In this document: piece by piece, positions 27,564 through 38,484 of the stretch
Numbering within the stretch: the first letter of the stretch is position 1
Layout: each line of letters begins with the position of its first letter
Assembly (NCBI RefSeq): GCF_020852615.1
Contig: NZ_JADZAJ010000021.1
Coordinates: 1-64,000 of the forward strand
DNA length: 64,000 nucleotides
Direction: 5' to 3'
Source: Nitrosomonas sp.
Lineage (GTDB): Bacteria > Pseudomonadota > Gammaproteobacteria > Burkholderiales > Nitrosomonadaceae
Made by a program: the position numbers and the translations under genes
The notes under the pieces: generated by a model
The model's input: only the letters and a program-made list of their open reading frames with translations
Told to the model about the DNA's origin: nothing
Database searches by the model: none

Positions 27564-28220
27564 ATGGTGAACCTCGAACAAATCCGCTTCAATATGGTGG
27601 AACAGCAAATCAGAACCTGGAATGTGCTGAATCAGGAGGTCCTTGATTTGTTATATGAAATCAAACGTGAGGAATTCGTACCGGCTGCCTACCGCTTCAT
27701 GGCGTTTACAGATATGGAAATCCCGCTGGAGCATGATGCCGTCATGCTAACGCCTAAAATGGAAGCACGTATCCTCCAGGAACTGCACATCAAAAAAACT
27801 GACAAGATTCTCGAAGTTGGCACTGGAACAGGCTATATGACCGCCTTACTGGCAAAACTCGGTGCCCATGTCCATAGCGTGGAAATCGTGCCTGAACTTC
27901 ATGCCATGGCACATATCAATTTACAGACACACGACATTACCAATATCACTCTTGAAAAGGGAGATGCCTCGCGTGGATGGCCCGGCCATGGGCCCTATGA
28001 TGTTATTGTCCTGACAGCCTCCACTCCGGTTTTACCAGAAGGGTTTCAGCAAAGTCTGGCACCGGGAGGCCGGCTGTTTGCCATTATTGGCGAAGAGCCA
28101 ATGATGGAAGCAACATTGATTACCTGCACTTCACCAGGCAACTACAGCTCAACACGCCTGTTTGAAACTTGTACCGCACCACTCAAAAATGCATTGCAGC
28201 GTGAGCAGTTCCATTTTTGA
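27564..28220 (+). CDS. pcm: Protein-L-isoaspartate O-methyltransferase family protein
   Basis: A 218-residue SAM methyltransferase of the PCMT family that starts repair of isoaspartyl residues. Motif I is ILEVGTGTGYMTALLA; LTPKMEARILQEL matches the region before it. Start ATG 27564 (MVNLEQIRFNMVEQQIRTW) fits short Pcm relatives. The canonical Pcm has a Ser-rich catalytic loop; here MLTPKM replaces ISxPxM, so specificity may differ. The next gene encodes a TolC-like protein. Confidence 0.88.
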   Translation: MVNLEQIRFNMVEQQIRTWNVLNQEVLDLLYEIKREEFVPAAYRFMAFTDMEIPLEHDAVMLTPKMEARILQELHIKKTDKILEVGTGTGYMTALLAKLGAHVHSVEIVPELHAMAHINLQTHDITNITLEKGDASRGWPGHGPYDVIVLTASTPVLPEGFQQSLAPGGRLFAIIGEEPMMEATLITCTSPGNYSSTRLFETCTAPLKNALQREQFHF

Positions 28221-28281
28221 AGTCCCCTCACTAATTGCTTGATAACTCCAGTAACAACCATCAGGCCGTAAAAATACGAAG

Positions 28282-29598
28282 ATGATGAAAAGTTTGCGGA
28301 GTCTTGCTTTGCTGCTGTATTTATGCTCTTGCGGACAGTTACAATCAGCAGACTTAATACAGATTTACCGCGAGGCGCTGGAAGAAGATGCACAATATGG
28401 CGCCGCTCGTGCCGCTTATGTGGCGGCACAGGAGCGGCTTCCTCAGGGCAGGGCAGGATTGTTACCTGATATCCGCCTGACAGGTGTTGCTCAAAACCAG
28501 TATGTTGACACCGGCCAGGGGCCAACCAGAGAAATTAAAAATCGTGGATACACGGTTGCACTTACCCAGCCGATTATCCGCTTTGAAAATTTCATCATTT
28601 ATCAGCAGTCAAAAAACGAGGTGGCGCAGGCAGATGCGCAGTTCGTCATTGCAGCCCAGGATCTGGTTTTACGGGTTGCACAAGCCTATTTCGATGTTCT
28701 CAAGGCAAAAATAGATCTTGAAGTTGTCGAATCCCAGCAAAAGGCGATTCATGGTCAACTGGAACAGGCTCAACGAAACTTTGAAGTGGGTGTTTCCACC
28801 ATCGTGGATACTCACGAGGCGGAAGCACGTTACGATTTAACCCTGTCCCAGGAAATAGCGGCCAGAAACAAGCTGGAAATCAGTCAGCGTGCACTGCAGG
28901 TTCTTATCAACCGGCTGCCTGATGATCTGCAAAATGCCAGTCTGGATAAAATTATTGCTGATCCGCTCACCTTGCCTCATGCAGAAATGGACGAGTGGGT
29001 AAAATTAGCGGAAGAAAAAAATTTCCAGCTGAAAGTACAGCGTATCGCCTATGAGATTTCCGAGCAGGCTATCAATCGCGCCAGAGCAGGCCACTACCCA
29101 ACGCTTGATCTGGTCGCGCAATATAACGATCAGAGTGGTGTGGGAGGCGCTTTTACCGGTCGGGGAATTGATCTCACCAGTAAAACGGTGGGGTTACAAT
29201 TGACTGTTCCCATTTTTCAGGGACTGTCGGTGCAGTCTCGTGTAAAAGAGTCTCTGGCCAACCGGGATAAGGCACGCAAGGACCTGGAAAACACACGACG
29301 TACTGTCGCTTTGCAGGTTCGCCAGAACTACCTTAACGTGACCAATGGTATTGCTCAGATCAAAGCACTGAAGCGGGCTTTGACATCCAGCCGCAGCCAG
29401 CTGGACTCGACTATGCTGGGCCAGGAAGTGGGGGTTCGCATGGAAATAGATGTGCTCAACGCGCAACAGCAGTACTTCTCAGCTCGCAGAGATCTGGCCC
29501 GGGCCTATTACGACTATCTGATGGCCCGACTCCAGCTGAAAGCTGACGCAGGTGATCTGGACGAAGATGATCTGCTGGAAGTTAATGCATTGCTCTGA
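28282..29598 (+). CDS. tolC: TolC family outer-membrane efflux protein
   Basis: A 438-residue outer-membrane channel protein. A signal peptide (SLRSLALLLYLCSCGQLQSA) is followed by paired helical repeats typical of TolC: LIQIYREALEEDAQYGAARA near the N-terminus, and TVGLQLTVPIFQGLSVQSRV in the second repeat. TolC trimers couple to efflux pumps or type I secretion systems. No pump genes are adjacent. pcm upstream and tolC are neighbours in several Nitrosomonadaceae by my recollection. Confidence 0.9.
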   Translation: MMKSLRSLALLLYLCSCGQLQSADLIQIYREALEEDAQYGAARAAYVAAQERLPQGRAGLLPDIRLTGVAQNQYVDTGQGPTREIKNRGYTVALTQPIIRFENFIIYQQSKNEVAQADAQFVIAAQDLVLRVAQAYFDVLKAKIDLEVVESQQKAIHGQLEQAQRNFEVGVSTIVDTHEAEARYDLTLSQEIAARNKLEISQRALQVLINRLPDDLQNASLDKIIADPLTLPHAEMDEWVKLAEEKNFQLKVQRIAYEISEQAINRARAGHYPTLDLVAQYNDQSGVGGAFTGRGIDLTSKTVGLQLTVPIFQGLSVQSRVKESLANRDKARKDLENTRRTVALQVRQNYLNVTNGIAQIKALKRALTSSRSQLDSTMLGQEVGVRMEIDVLNAQQQYFSARRDLARAYYDYLMARLQLKADAGDLDEDDLLEVNALL

Positions 29599-29628
29599 TT
29601 ACTCTTCTCCAGATTTTTCCAGCAGAAA

Positions 29629-32082
29629 TTACCTGTCTGTATGCTCACCTGACCGCTTATGCGGCATCTTTACCCGCTGCGGTGTCTGTTGACAGGCCAT
29701 ACGATAAGCACGTAACGTTTTCTGCGCGTAACCCAGTACCGTATCCTGCGGATAATTGACAATTTCATACAATTCAGTATCGCTGCTGACTCCGGCCGGC
29801 AGACCAGATAGCAGTTCCAGACCTTCCTGCATATGGCTAATGGCATAAATATGGAACATGCCTTTCGATACTGCATCCACCACCTCATCGTCCAGCATGA
29901 GATGGCGGCAATTGCGATCCGGAATCAGTACCCCCTGCGTACCATCAAGCCCGGCTGATTCACAAACTCTGAAAAAACCTTCAATCTTCTCATTAACGCC
30001 CCCTATTGGAAGCATCTCGCCATACTGGTTAATCGCACCGGTGATGGCAATACCCTGCCGGAACGGTAGCCCTGATAAAGCTGACAGTAACGCATACAAC
30101 TCCGCACAGGAAGCAGAATCACCCTCTACCCCATAATATTCCTGCTCAAATACCACTGAAGCATTAAATGCCAGTGGTGCATTATGGTGAAACAGCGCAG
30201 ATAAAAAATTTTGCAGAATAAACACGCCCTTGTCGTGAATCGGTCCGGACATGCCAACTTCACGTTCAATATTAAGCAAGCCATCTTCCCCGGCAAAAGT
30301 ATGCGCTGTGATACGGCTTGGAATGCCGAAACTGTGATCCCCCATCTCAATCAGGCTCAAGCCATTAATCTGCCCGATTTTTTCACCATGCACGGTAATA
30401 ATTACATCCCCGTCGGCAATTGCTTCCTGTGCACACTGATCCGGATAATTGTGCCGTAATGTTCTGGCCTGGCGTGCAGTTGTAACATCCCGAACTTCAA
30501 CAACATGGCTCCCGCGCGTTTTACTCTGCAGCGCGCTTTCTACAACCAGCATTTCCGTGTGGCTGAAATTTGCACTTAATCGCTTTTGATCTTCGGCTGT
30601 TCTATGACAGGTTTTCAATACCGACGCCACTGCCTCACGTGAAAAATGCGGTAAACACGACTGCTGACAAATGTGAGCAATAAAAACAGACAAAGCACGA
30701 TAAGCCTGCGTGCTGGCTGTAAAAGCAGCGGCAAAGTCAACTTTTATCCGGAAACGCCGTGCCAGTTCAGGATTTTCTTCCTGAATTGCATAATACTGCT
30801 CACGTGAACCAATCAGGATAATCCTGACATCAATTTTTACAGCCTCTGGCTCAATTGGTACAACCGGTGCTGATACATTGGCCACCCAGGGCTCTTCAAT
30901 CTGTAACAGGTGATTACGCAGCAAGCGGCAAAATTTCTCCCACAAGTAAGCATCAACCAGCAAATCATCCAGATGTAACATCAGGAAACCGCCGTGCGCC
31001 TTCAGCAGGCTGCCTGCACGAATGCGGGTAAAATCCGTAACCAGCATACCTTCCACTGACTGATAGCCGATGCTGCCAATCAGTGATTTAAATGATGGGT
31101 TCTCATCGATTACAACCGGCGCGCTAAGCTCGTCCCGGTTATCTACCACCACATTAATCCGGTAGCGTTCAAATAACAGCTTCAGCTCTCCCGGGTTTTT
31201 ATCTTCACTGACATCCGCCAGCTGGAACAAATCCAGATTTTCGAGAATATCGTGTTTGATGTTATGCAGATGCTGTTCCAGCCTGGGGTAATCAGAAAAA
31301 GATGGATCCAGCCCTTCTGTCACCCAATTCAGTATCTGATCCAGCAACGGCTCAATCCAGCTCTGGCATAGTGCAGCAAATGCCTTATCCCGGCTTTGTT
31401 CCAGAGTACGAATCTTTTGCAGATACGATGTAATTTCGCTGCGTAGTGACTGCTCATCCTGATCAATGGCTGCTCTCTGCTCTTTCGGTAACGCCAGTAT
31501 TTCTTCTTCGGCCAGCAACTTTCCGGATTCACCCAGAAGTGTAAACACTAATCGCCCGGATTCACGTCGCAGCGCAAAATGCAATGTCTCCGCAAAAGTA
31601 CTGAGCTCTTCAAAATGATGCGCTTCTTCCAGCTTGAAGCGCTTTTCAATTTGGCTCATTTCCGCCTTAAAATCATTCTCATTAAAGCGCCCCGGTATTT
31701 CCTGCAGTAAACGATCTGCAGCTTGTGCAAGCTGCTGTCGCAACCAGCTTCCCTTGCCTGCCGGCAAACGCAAGGCCAGAGGACGCTCCGGCACAGCAAA
31801 ATTATGCACGTAGCACAGATCGGGAGGAGGTGCTTTACGAGCGGCCACCTCTGTCATTGCCTGCCGCAACAGGGAGGATCTGCCACTGCCAGTCTCACCC
31901 AGCACAAAAAGGTTGTAGTCCGGATGCTCCATTTCCAGACCGAAATAAGTTGCCTGTCTGGCACGTTCCTGGCCTATCCAGTCAAGTGGCTGATCAATCA
32001 GGGCTGACGTATCTGGAAACTCCAGGGCATCAGGATCAATCGTTAAACCAAGTGAACATGGCTCCAGTCTGGTGATAGGCAT
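29629..32082 (-). CDS. Lon-like (S16) protease with AAA domain
   Basis: An 817-residue protein (start ATG 32082, MPITRLEPC). The N-terminal part has a Walker-A-like loop LGETGSGRSSLLRQ in which Arg replaces the usual Lys; the C-terminal S16 domain has the Ser-Lys dyad: Ser in EGDSASCAEL and Lys in GGVNEKIEGFF. It resembles the proteobacterial Lon-related group (E. coli YcbZ/LonH, Pseudomonas AsrA). Its substrates are not known. It is distinct from the true Lon at 33960-36398. The Arg change, common in this group to my knowledge, may weaken ATP hydrolysis. Confidence 0.85.
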   Translation of the reverse strand: MPITRLEPCSLGLTIDPDALEFPDTSALIDQPLDWIGQERARQATYFGLEMEHPDYNLFVLGETGSGRSSLLRQAMTEVAARKAPPPDLCYVHNFAVPERPLALRLPAGKGSWLRQQLAQAADRLLQEIPGRFNENDFKAEMSQIEKRFKLEEAHHFEELSTFAETLHFALRRESGRLVFTLLGESGKLLAEEEILALPKEQRAAIDQDEQSLRSEITSYLQKIRTLEQSRDKAFAALCQSWIEPLLDQILNWVTEGLDPSFSDYPRLEQHLHNIKHDILENLDLFQLADVSEDKNPGELKLLFERYRINVVVDNRDELSAPVVIDENPSFKSLIGSIGYQSVEGMLVTDFTRIRAGSLLKAHGGFLMLHLDDLLVDAYLWEKFCRLLRNHLLQIEEPWVANVSAPVVPIEPEAVKIDVRIILIGSREQYYAIQEENPELARRFRIKVDFAAAFTASTQAYRALSVFIAHICQQSCLPHFSREAVASVLKTCHRTAEDQKRLSANFSHTEMLVVESALQSKTRGSHVVEVRDVTTARQARTLRHNYPDQCAQEAIADGDVIITVHGEKIGQINGLSLIEMGDHSFGIPSRITAHTFAGEDGLLNIEREVGMSGPIHDKGVFILQNFLSALFHHNAPLAFNASVVFEQEYYGVEGDSASCAELYALLSALSGLPFRQGIAITGAINQYGEMLPIGGVNEKIEGFFRVCESAGLDGTQGVLIPDRNCRHLMLDDEVVDAVSKGMFHIYAISHMQEGLELLSGLPAGVSSDTELYEIVNYPQDTVLGYAQKTLRAYRMACQQTPQRVKMPHKRSGEHTDR

Positions 32083-32362
32083 ATCTTGTATCCGGGTTGA
32101 AAGAAATTCGGGAGAGCGGGGGCAGCGAACAGCAACGCCACTCATGGGGCCAGCCAACAAGGTCGCCAGAGATACAGATGATCGTTACTAATTGTCGGCA
32201 GAAACAGAATAGAAAACCGGTGTACGGGTTATCTGAAACATTCCGGGAGATGAACGGAAACGGTGAAGCTAACGTACTGCTCTTTTTTCCAGGATGACGA
32301 ATTCTTCAAGATACCCCGAAGAAACTCGCCATCCCGGCTTATACAGCTGTACTTTCGATTAA
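32083..32362. other. intergenic region upstream of the Lon-like gene
   Basis: About 280 nt without a convincing gene. It should hold the promoter of the Lon-like gene on the minus strand; no standard sigma-70 or heat-shock box stands out by eye. Confidence 0.35.
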
Positions 32363-33580
32363 TTACGCTGAAACAGAACGCGTGGCGTAGTACTGATACG
32401 CGGCAGAAGATGCCGCTCCTCTATCGACTTTCATACCTAAATCGGCCAGTACCTGTTCCAGCGCGTCCAGACAGAATATAACCTTCTCAATCTTGCTCGA
32501 ATTACCCATCAATCCGATTCGCCAGATTTTTCCTGCAAAATCACCCAGCCCGGCACCAATTTCCAGATTGTAGTCATCCAGCAGCCTGCGACGCACTTCC
32601 TTTTCATTAACACCGGCGGGAACATGAATAGAATTCAACTGTGGCAAGCGGTATGGTTCAGCCACAACATATTCGATTCCCAGTGTTTTCAGCCCGGCTT
32701 TCAATGCTTCGTGGTTACGGCGATGCCTTGCCCAGGAACGCTCGAGCCCCTCTTCATACAACATCACCAGCGACTCATGCAATCCATACAGAGAGTTGGT
32801 CGGCGCAGTATGATGATAGGTACGGGAAGCTCCCCAATAACCGAGCAGCAGGCTAATATCCATGAACCAGCTGTGTACTTTCTCAGTACGGTTCTTGACC
32901 AGGTCTACCACCCTTTCCGAAAAACTGACCGGAGATAATCCCGGAGGGCAGGACAAGCACTTCTGGCTGCCGGAATAAATCGCATCAATATCCCACCCGT
33001 CCATATATACAGGTGTCCCGCCCAGCGATGTAACCGTATCCATGATCGTAAGACAATCATGCTTTCTCGCAATCTGGGCAATGGTCTTTGCATCCGACTG
33101 GACTCCCGTGGAAGTTTCAGCATGTACGAATGCAATAATCCTGGCATCCGGATTTTTTTTCAGCATGTCCTCCACTTTCTGCGGATCAACCGGTTCACCC
33201 CATTTATCTTCCACTACCAGGGGAATTCCGCCACAGCGCTCAACATTCTCGATCATCCTTCCACCAAAGACACCATTTCTGCAAACAATAACCTTGTCCC
33301 CGGGCACGATCATGTTGACGAAACACATTTCCATCCCAACCGAACCTGGCCCGGAAACAGGAAAAGTCAACAAATTAGTTGTCTGGAATACATACCGCAA
33401 CAGCCCTTTCATCTCTTCCATCATTTCGGTAAATACCGGATCAAGATGACCCAGCGTCGGGCGTGCCAATGCGGATAAAACCCGTGGGTGAGTATCAGAT
33501 GGCCCCGGTCCCAACAAGGTACGCTGGGGCGGATAAAATGTAGTAATTTTTTTCTCAGGACGAAAGCTTTCTGTAGTCAT
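32363..33580 (-). CDS. sgaA: Serine/alanine-glyoxylate aminotransferase
   Basis: A 405-residue class V aminotransferase using PLP. The PLP Lys is in SGSQKCLSCPPGLSP, and RTLLGPGPSDTHPRVL near the N-terminus is a conserved substrate loop. It would interconvert glyoxylate and glycine using serine or alanine, as in photorespiratory-type or serine-cycle metabolism. Start ATG 33580 follows ACTAGGA. Serine versus alanine preference cannot be settled by sequence here. Confidence 0.9.
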   Translation of the reverse strand: MTTESFRPEKKITTFYPPQRTLLGPGPSDTHPRVLSALARPTLGHLDPVFTEMMEEMKGLLRYVFQTTNLLTFPVSGPGSVGMEMCFVNMIVPGDKVIVCRNGVFGGRMIENVERCGGIPLVVEDKWGEPVDPQKVEDMLKKNPDARIIAFVHAETSTGVQSDAKTIAQIARKHDCLTIMDTVTSLGGTPVYMDGWDIDAIYSGSQKCLSCPPGLSPVSFSERVVDLVKNRTEKVHSWFMDISLLLGYWGASRTYHHTAPTNSLYGLHESLVMLYEEGLERSWARHRRNHEALKAGLKTLGIEYVVAEPYRLPQLNSIHVPAGVNEKEVRRRLLDDYNLEIGAGLGDFAGKIWRIGLMGNSSKIEKVIFCLDALEQVLADLGMKVDRGAASSAAYQYYATRSVSA

Positions 33581-33901
33581 TATGGTTCCTAGTAAATGTG
33601 AATAAAAAATCTTGTCCATGGCTTTCGGAACCCGGTCTCTCTCTTTGTATTTTTATGACCGGTTTGTATCAGAGCCAGAATCATCAGAAAAATACGATGC
33701 CACTCAGGTACTTTAAAAACAAACAGCTGCCATTTCACTACGTCTGTTGAGTGAATCAATCAATATTCTTTGGGATTCTTTTTAAGGATTGAAGCAGGGA
33801 TTCTATCAAGCGGGCGGGGAATTTACTATCGGATTGACTGTAAAAATAAGGGGGAAATCCTATTGCGATACCCAACCTTGCTTAAGCTGCTTCAAAAACA
33901 G
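33581..33901. other. intergenic region between sgaA and lon
   Basis: About 320 nt before the lon terminator, with no supported gene. It must contain the sgaA promoter (minus strand). A 60-codon open frame on the plus strand (33770-33952) has no recognisable features. Confidence 0.35.
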
Positions 33902-33939
33902 AAAAAGGGTACTTCGAAATTTTCTCAAAGCACCCCTTC
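33902..33939 (-). terminator. rho-independent terminator of lon
   Basis: On the minus strand, GGGTGCTT pairs with AAGTACCC (one G-T pair) around a GAGAAAATTTCG-type loop, followed by TTTTTCTG. It lies about 20 nt beyond the lon stop. Confidence 0.7.
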
Positions 33940-33959
33940 ACTTTCCGGGTAACTAATAA

Positions 33960-36398
33960 TCAGTGTTTGATTGATTGAGTGCTCGTTACCCTTTCTTCAG
34001 AGGGAGTGGGAGATGGAATAATCTGGCCGGAAATATCCGATGACAGCATTTCCGGCTTGTGTTCCAACGCAATATCCAGCACCTGGTCAATCCATTTCAC
34101 CGGTCTGATATGCAGCCTGTTTTTTACGTTTACAGGGATTTCATTCAAATCCTTTACATTATCTTCAGGAATCAGCACGGTACTTATTCCGCCACGATGC
34201 GCAGCCAGGAGCTTTTCCTTAAGCCCCCCAATTGGAAGAATTTCTCCTCTAAGCGTAATTTCACCCGTCATCGCAACAGATGCGCGGACAGGGATATTAG
34301 TTAGCGCTGATACCATCGCCAGGCAAATACCAATACCGGCACTGGGCCCATCCTTAGGCGTGGCCCCCTCAGGCAGGTGAATATGGATATCATTTTTCAG
34401 ATAAAAATCATCAGGTATCCCCAGAACCCTGGAACGGCTTCTGACCACAGATAACGCAGCCTGAATGGATTCCTGCATGACTTCGCCCAATTTACCGGTT
34501 GTAATTGTTTTCCCTTTACCAGGCAGCACTACCGCCTCAATTCTGAGCAGTTCCCCACCCACTTCCGTCCAGGCCAGACCGGTAACCTGGCCAACCTGAT
34601 TTTTTTCATCAGCCACACCATAGGCGTAACGGCGCACACCTAAATATTTATCGAGATTACGTGAATTAACAATAATCTTTTCCTTGCCTTTTTTGATCAA
34701 CAGGGTCTTGACGACTTTCCGGCAGATTTTAGAAACTTCTCTTTCCATTGAGCGCACGCCTGCTTCACGCGTGTAGTAGCGGGCAATGTCACGCAACGCC
34801 GATTCTGAAACGGATAATTCATTTTCACCCAGGCCATGATCTTTCATCTGTTTTGGCAGGAGATAGCGTTTAGCGATATTCAGCTTTTCATCTTCGGTAT
34901 AGCCTGAAAGCCGAATAACCTCCATGCGATCCAGTAATGCAGGCGGGATATTAAGTGTATTTGCGGTAGCAACGAACATGACATCTGAAAGGTCATATTC
35001 CACTTCAATATAATGATCGACAAACGTGTTGTTCTGCTCAGGGTCAAGCACTTCCAGCAAAGCTGATGAAGGATCTCCCCGGAAATCCATACCCATCTTG
35101 TCAACTTCATCCAGCAAAAACAATGGATTCTTGACACCTGCCTTCGTCATACTCTGTAAAATCTTACCGGGCATGGAACCAATATAAGTCCGGCGATGCC
35201 CGCGAATTTCAGCTTCATCACGCATCCCTCCCAGAGACATGCGGACAAACTTACGATTTGTGGCATGCGCAATGGACCGTCCCAGCGAAGTTTTACCAAC
35301 GCCAGGCGGACCAACAAGGCAAAGAATAGGGGCTTTGGATTTAGCAACACGCTGCTGCACTGCAAGGTATTCGACAATCCTTTCCTTGACTTTCTCCAGA
35401 CCGTAATGATCTTCATCAAGGATCAGTTCAGCTTGTTTCAGTTCCTTGCTGATTTTGGTCTTTTGCTTCCAGGGCAGCGCAACCAGTGCATCGATATAAT
35501 TCCGCACGACTGTCGCCTCTGCTGACATAGGAGACATTAATCGCAGCTTTTTCAGCTCTGACTCAGCTTTGGCAAGCGCTTCTTTAGGAAGTGATGCTGC
35601 TTTTATTTTTCTTTCAATTTCCTCAAGATCAGCGCCATCTTCGCCTTCCCCCAGCTCCTTCTGAATGGCCTTTACCTGCTCATTCAGATAATAATCACGC
35701 TGACTTTTTTCCATCTGGCGCTTTACCCTGCCGCGAATGCGTTTTTCCACCTGGAGAATATCCAGCTCAGCTTCCAGCAAGCCAAGCAGACGCTCCAGGC
35801 GCGGCTGAGTTTCAAAAATCTCCAGAATTTCCTGTTTTTGCTCCAATCTTAATGGCAGATAGGCAGCAATCGTATCAGCCAGGCGCCCGGCTTCATCAAT
35901 TCCGGTCAGGGATGCAAGAATTTCCGACGGAATTTTTTTATTTAATTTAACGTACTGGTCAAATTGAGAAAGGAGTGCGCGCCGTAATGCTTCAATTTCC
36001 GGAGTATCTGTTTCGTCAGCGATGATGCGAACAGCTCTCCCTGAAAACGAAGTTTCAGAATCACTAAATAATTCAATTTCAGCCCGATAACCTCCCTCGA
36101 CCAGCACCTTAACCGTGCCATCCGGCAGTTTCAGCATTTGCAAAATGCTTGAAACACAGCAGACCTTGTAAAGATCCTGAGGAGCAGGATCATCCTTGGC
36201 TGCTGATTTTTGTGCAACCAGCAGAATGTTTTTTCCTGCTTCTGTTGCAATCTCAAGAGCCTTAATGGATTTGGGACGTCCCACAAACAACGGGATAACC
36301 ATATGTGGAAAAACAACTACATCCCGCAACGGGAGCAAAGGTAAATCCAGCTCACCTGATTCTTTGGTGTCGATCATATCCGATGTCATGTCATTCAT
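33960..36398 (-). CDS. lon: ATP-dependent protease Lon
   Basis: An 812-residue Lon: N-terminal substrate-binding domain (about 1-300), AAA domain with Walker A GPPGVGKTSLGRSIA and the protease domain with catalytic Ser in KDGPSAGIGI and Lys in GGLKEKLLAA. It degrades misfolded and regulatory proteins in the cytoplasm. It lies 100 nt behind clpX in the widespread order tig-clpP-clpX-lon. Confidence 0.98.
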   Translation of the reverse strand: MNDMTSDMIDTKESGELDLPLLPLRDVVVFPHMVIPLFVGRPKSIKALEIATEAGKNILLVAQKSAAKDDPAPQDLYKVCCVSSILQMLKLPDGTVKVLVEGGYRAEIELFSDSETSFSGRAVRIIADETDTPEIEALRRALLSQFDQYVKLNKKIPSEILASLTGIDEAGRLADTIAAYLPLRLEQKQEILEIFETQPRLERLLGLLEAELDILQVEKRIRGRVKRQMEKSQRDYYLNEQVKAIQKELGEGEDGADLEEIERKIKAASLPKEALAKAESELKKLRLMSPMSAEATVVRNYIDALVALPWKQKTKISKELKQAELILDEDHYGLEKVKERIVEYLAVQQRVAKSKAPILCLVGPPGVGKTSLGRSIAHATNRKFVRMSLGGMRDEAEIRGHRRTYIGSMPGKILQSMTKAGVKNPLFLLDEVDKMGMDFRGDPSSALLEVLDPEQNNTFVDHYIEVEYDLSDVMFVATANTLNIPPALLDRMEVIRLSGYTEDEKLNIAKRYLLPKQMKDHGLGENELSVSESALRDIARYYTREAGVRSMEREVSKICRKVVKTLLIKKGKEKIIVNSRNLDKYLGVRRYAYGVADEKNQVGQVTGLAWTEVGGELLRIEAVVLPGKGKTITTGKLGEVMQESIQAALSVVRSRSRVLGIPDDFYLKNDIHIHLPEGATPKDGPSAGIGICLAMVSALTNIPVRASVAMTGEITLRGEILPIGGLKEKLLAAHRGGISTVLIPEDNVKDLNEIPVNVKNRLHIRPVKWIDQVLDIALEHKPEMLSSDISGQIIPSPTPSEERVTSTQSIKH

Positions 36399-36498
36399 TC
36401 CTTGCGGGAAACATGGTTTGGCGAAGATATAGTGACATTCTGAAAGAGCAAGTATCCACCATCCGTTAAAAAATTAAATTCCAATAAAAGACGGAAAT

Positions 36499-37779
36499 TT
36501 ATTTCGAACCCCTGGCCAGCTTGGGTTTTTCCGCATAAATTATGATGGGCTGAAGTTCATCACCATTGGGTCCGCTTTCAATAACCACCTTGGAAACATT
36601 CTCAATTGAAGGCAGGTCGTACATAACGTCCAGCAGCGTTTCTTCAAGTACAGAGCGCAATCCGCGGGCACCTGTTTTACGGGCAAGCGCTTTCCTGGAA
36701 ATTGCCACCAGAGCCTGTTCACGAAACTCCAGTTCAACTCCGCCTTCCATATTAAACAGCTTGCTGTACTGTTTGATCAGGGCATTCTTAGGTTCAACCA
36801 GAATCTGAATCAGCGCCACTTCATTCAGTTCGCTTAATGTGGCCACTACCGGCAAACGTCCAACAAATTCCGGAATCAGGCCGTATTTAACCAGATCATC
36901 CGGCTCAATATCCCTCAAGATTTTATTCAGCTCTCTACGGTCACTCTGATTGATGACATCCGCACCAAACCCGATACCGCTTTTCTCGGAACGTCCTCGA
37001 ATAATTTTATCGATACCGTCAAACGCCCCGCCGCAAATAAAGAGGATATTGGTGGTATCAATCTGGACAAATTCCTGGTTAGGGTGTTTACGCCCGCCCT
37101 GGGGCGGTACCATGGCGGTTGTTCCCTCAATCAGCTTGAGAAGCGCCTGCTGCACGCCTTCTCCTGAAACATCACGTGTAATGGAAGGGTTATCCGATTT
37201 ACGCGAAATCTTGTCTATCTCGTCAATGTATACAATGCCACGCTGCGCTTTTTCTACATCGTAGTTACATTTCTGCAGCAGTTTCTGAATGATATTTTCA
37301 ACATCTTCACCAACATATCCGGCTTCTGTCAGTGTTGTTGCATCAGCAATAACAAACGGAACATCCAGCAACCTTGCCAGCGTCTGCGCCAGCAAAGTCT
37401 TACCGGATCCAGTGGGCCCTATCAGCAGAATATTGCTCTTGGAAAGCTCGATATCATCACTGCTGCTGGTCTTCGACAGGTTTTTTAACCGTTTGTAGTG
37501 ATTGTAGACGGCAACAGAAAGTATTTTTTTTGCAGACTCCTGCCCGATAACATACTGGTCCAGTGTCTCGCAAATTTCATGGGGGGTTGGCAGGCTGGTT
37601 TTAGTCAGTTTGGCAGTTTCATCAACCTGAATTTCCTCACGAATAATGTCATTACAAAGATCGACACATTCATCGCAAATGAATACGGAGGGCCCGGCAA
37701 TCAGTTTCCTGACCTCTCGCTGACTCTTTCCACAAAAAGAACAATACAAAAGTTTTTCGTCGTTTGTTTTTTCGGCCAT
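36499..37779 (-). CDS. clpX: ClpX unfoldase subunit of ClpXP
   Basis: A 426-residue AAA+ protein that recognises, unfolds and threads substrates into ClpP. The N-terminal zinc-binding domain (CSFCGKSQ and CDECVDLC) is intact, Walker A is [11 protein letters not shown], and the ClpP-binding IGF-type loop is IGFGAD. I chose ATG 37779 over the adjacent ATG at 37782 because of the spacing from the GGGGTGGA ribosome site. Confidence 0.97.
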   Translation of the reverse strand: MAEKTNDEKLLYCSFCGKSQREVRKLIAGPSVFICDECVDLCNDIIREEIQVDETAKLTKTSLPTPHEICETLDQYVIGQESAKKILSVAVYNHYKRLKNLSKTSSSDDIELSKSNILLIGPTGSGKTLLAQTLARLLDVPFVIADATTLTEAGYVGEDVENIIQKLLQKCNYDVEKAQRGIVYIDEIDKISRKSDNPSITRDVSGEGVQQALLKLIEGTTAMVPPQGGRKHPNQEFVQIDTTNILFICGGAFDGIDKIIRGRSEKSGIGFGADVINQSDRRELNKILRDIEPDDLVKYGLIPEFVGRLPVVATLSELNEVALIQILVEPKNALIKQYSKLFNMEGGVELEFREQALVAISRKALARKTGARGLRSVLEETLLDVMYDLPSIENVSKVVIESGPNGDELQPIIIYAEKPKLARGSK

Positions 37780-37839
37780 CATTCCACCCCGCAATCATCG
37801 AACGAACCTTGCCCGTTACACAGAAAAGGCAATCTGGTT

Positions 37840-38484
37840 TTATTTCTGTTTTACTTCTCTACTGGTCAATACCGCATCCACCAGACCATACTTTACCGCA
37901 GCCTCTGCACCAAGAAAATTGTCACGATCCGTATCCCGCTCAACAGCCTTGACTGTTTGACCGGTATGTTTGGCCATAATTTCATTTAATCGGCTTTTCA
38001 GCGCCAGAATTTCCTTCGCATGTATCTCTATATCGGATGCCTGCCCCTGAAACCCGCCCATTGGCTGGTGAATCATGACACGCGAATTTGGCAGACAGTA
38101 ACGCTTTCCTTTGGCACCTGCTGTCAGTAACAGCGCCCCCATACTGGCCGCCTGGCCTATACAAAGCGTACTGACATCCGGCTTGATGAATTGCATGGTG
38201 TCATATACAGCCAAACCCGCTGTCACAAGACCGCCGGGAGAATTGATATACAGGAAAATATCTTTCTCTGAATTTTCAGATTCCAAAAACAGAAGCTGGG
38301 CAACCACCAGATTGGCGGAAGATTCTGTAACAGGTCCCACGAGGAAAATAATCCTCTCCCTGAGCAGCCTCGAATAAATATCATAGGCGCGCTCCCCCCT
38401 GCCACTGGTTTCGATAACCATGGGGATTAAACCTAACCCTGCCGTATCCAATCCACCTTTCTCCTGATCAACTGTTGACTGCAT
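37840..38484 (-). CDS. clpP: ClpP serine protease subunit
   Basis: A 214-residue self-compartmentalised serine protease. The catalytic Ser is in [11 protein letters not shown], His in VMIHQPMGG and Asp in the ERDTDRDNF segment. It partners with ClpX encoded downstream. Its start overlaps the tig stop region by 17 nt. Confidence 0.97.
   Translation of the reverse strand: MQSTVDQEKGGLDTAGLGLIPMVIETSGRGERAYDIYSRLLRERIIFLVGPVTESSANLVVAQLLFLESENSEKDIFLYINSPGGLVTAGLAVYDTMQFIKPDVSTLCIGQAASMGALLLTAGAKGKRYCLPNSRVMIHQPMGGFQGQASDIEIHAKEILALKSRLNEIMAKHTGQTVKAVERDTDRDNFLGAEAAVKYGLVDAVLTSREVKQK

Noticed and set aside
33770..33952. 60-codon plus-strand frame before the lon terminator
   Set aside because: No domain, no ribosome site, and it runs through the lon terminator hairpin.
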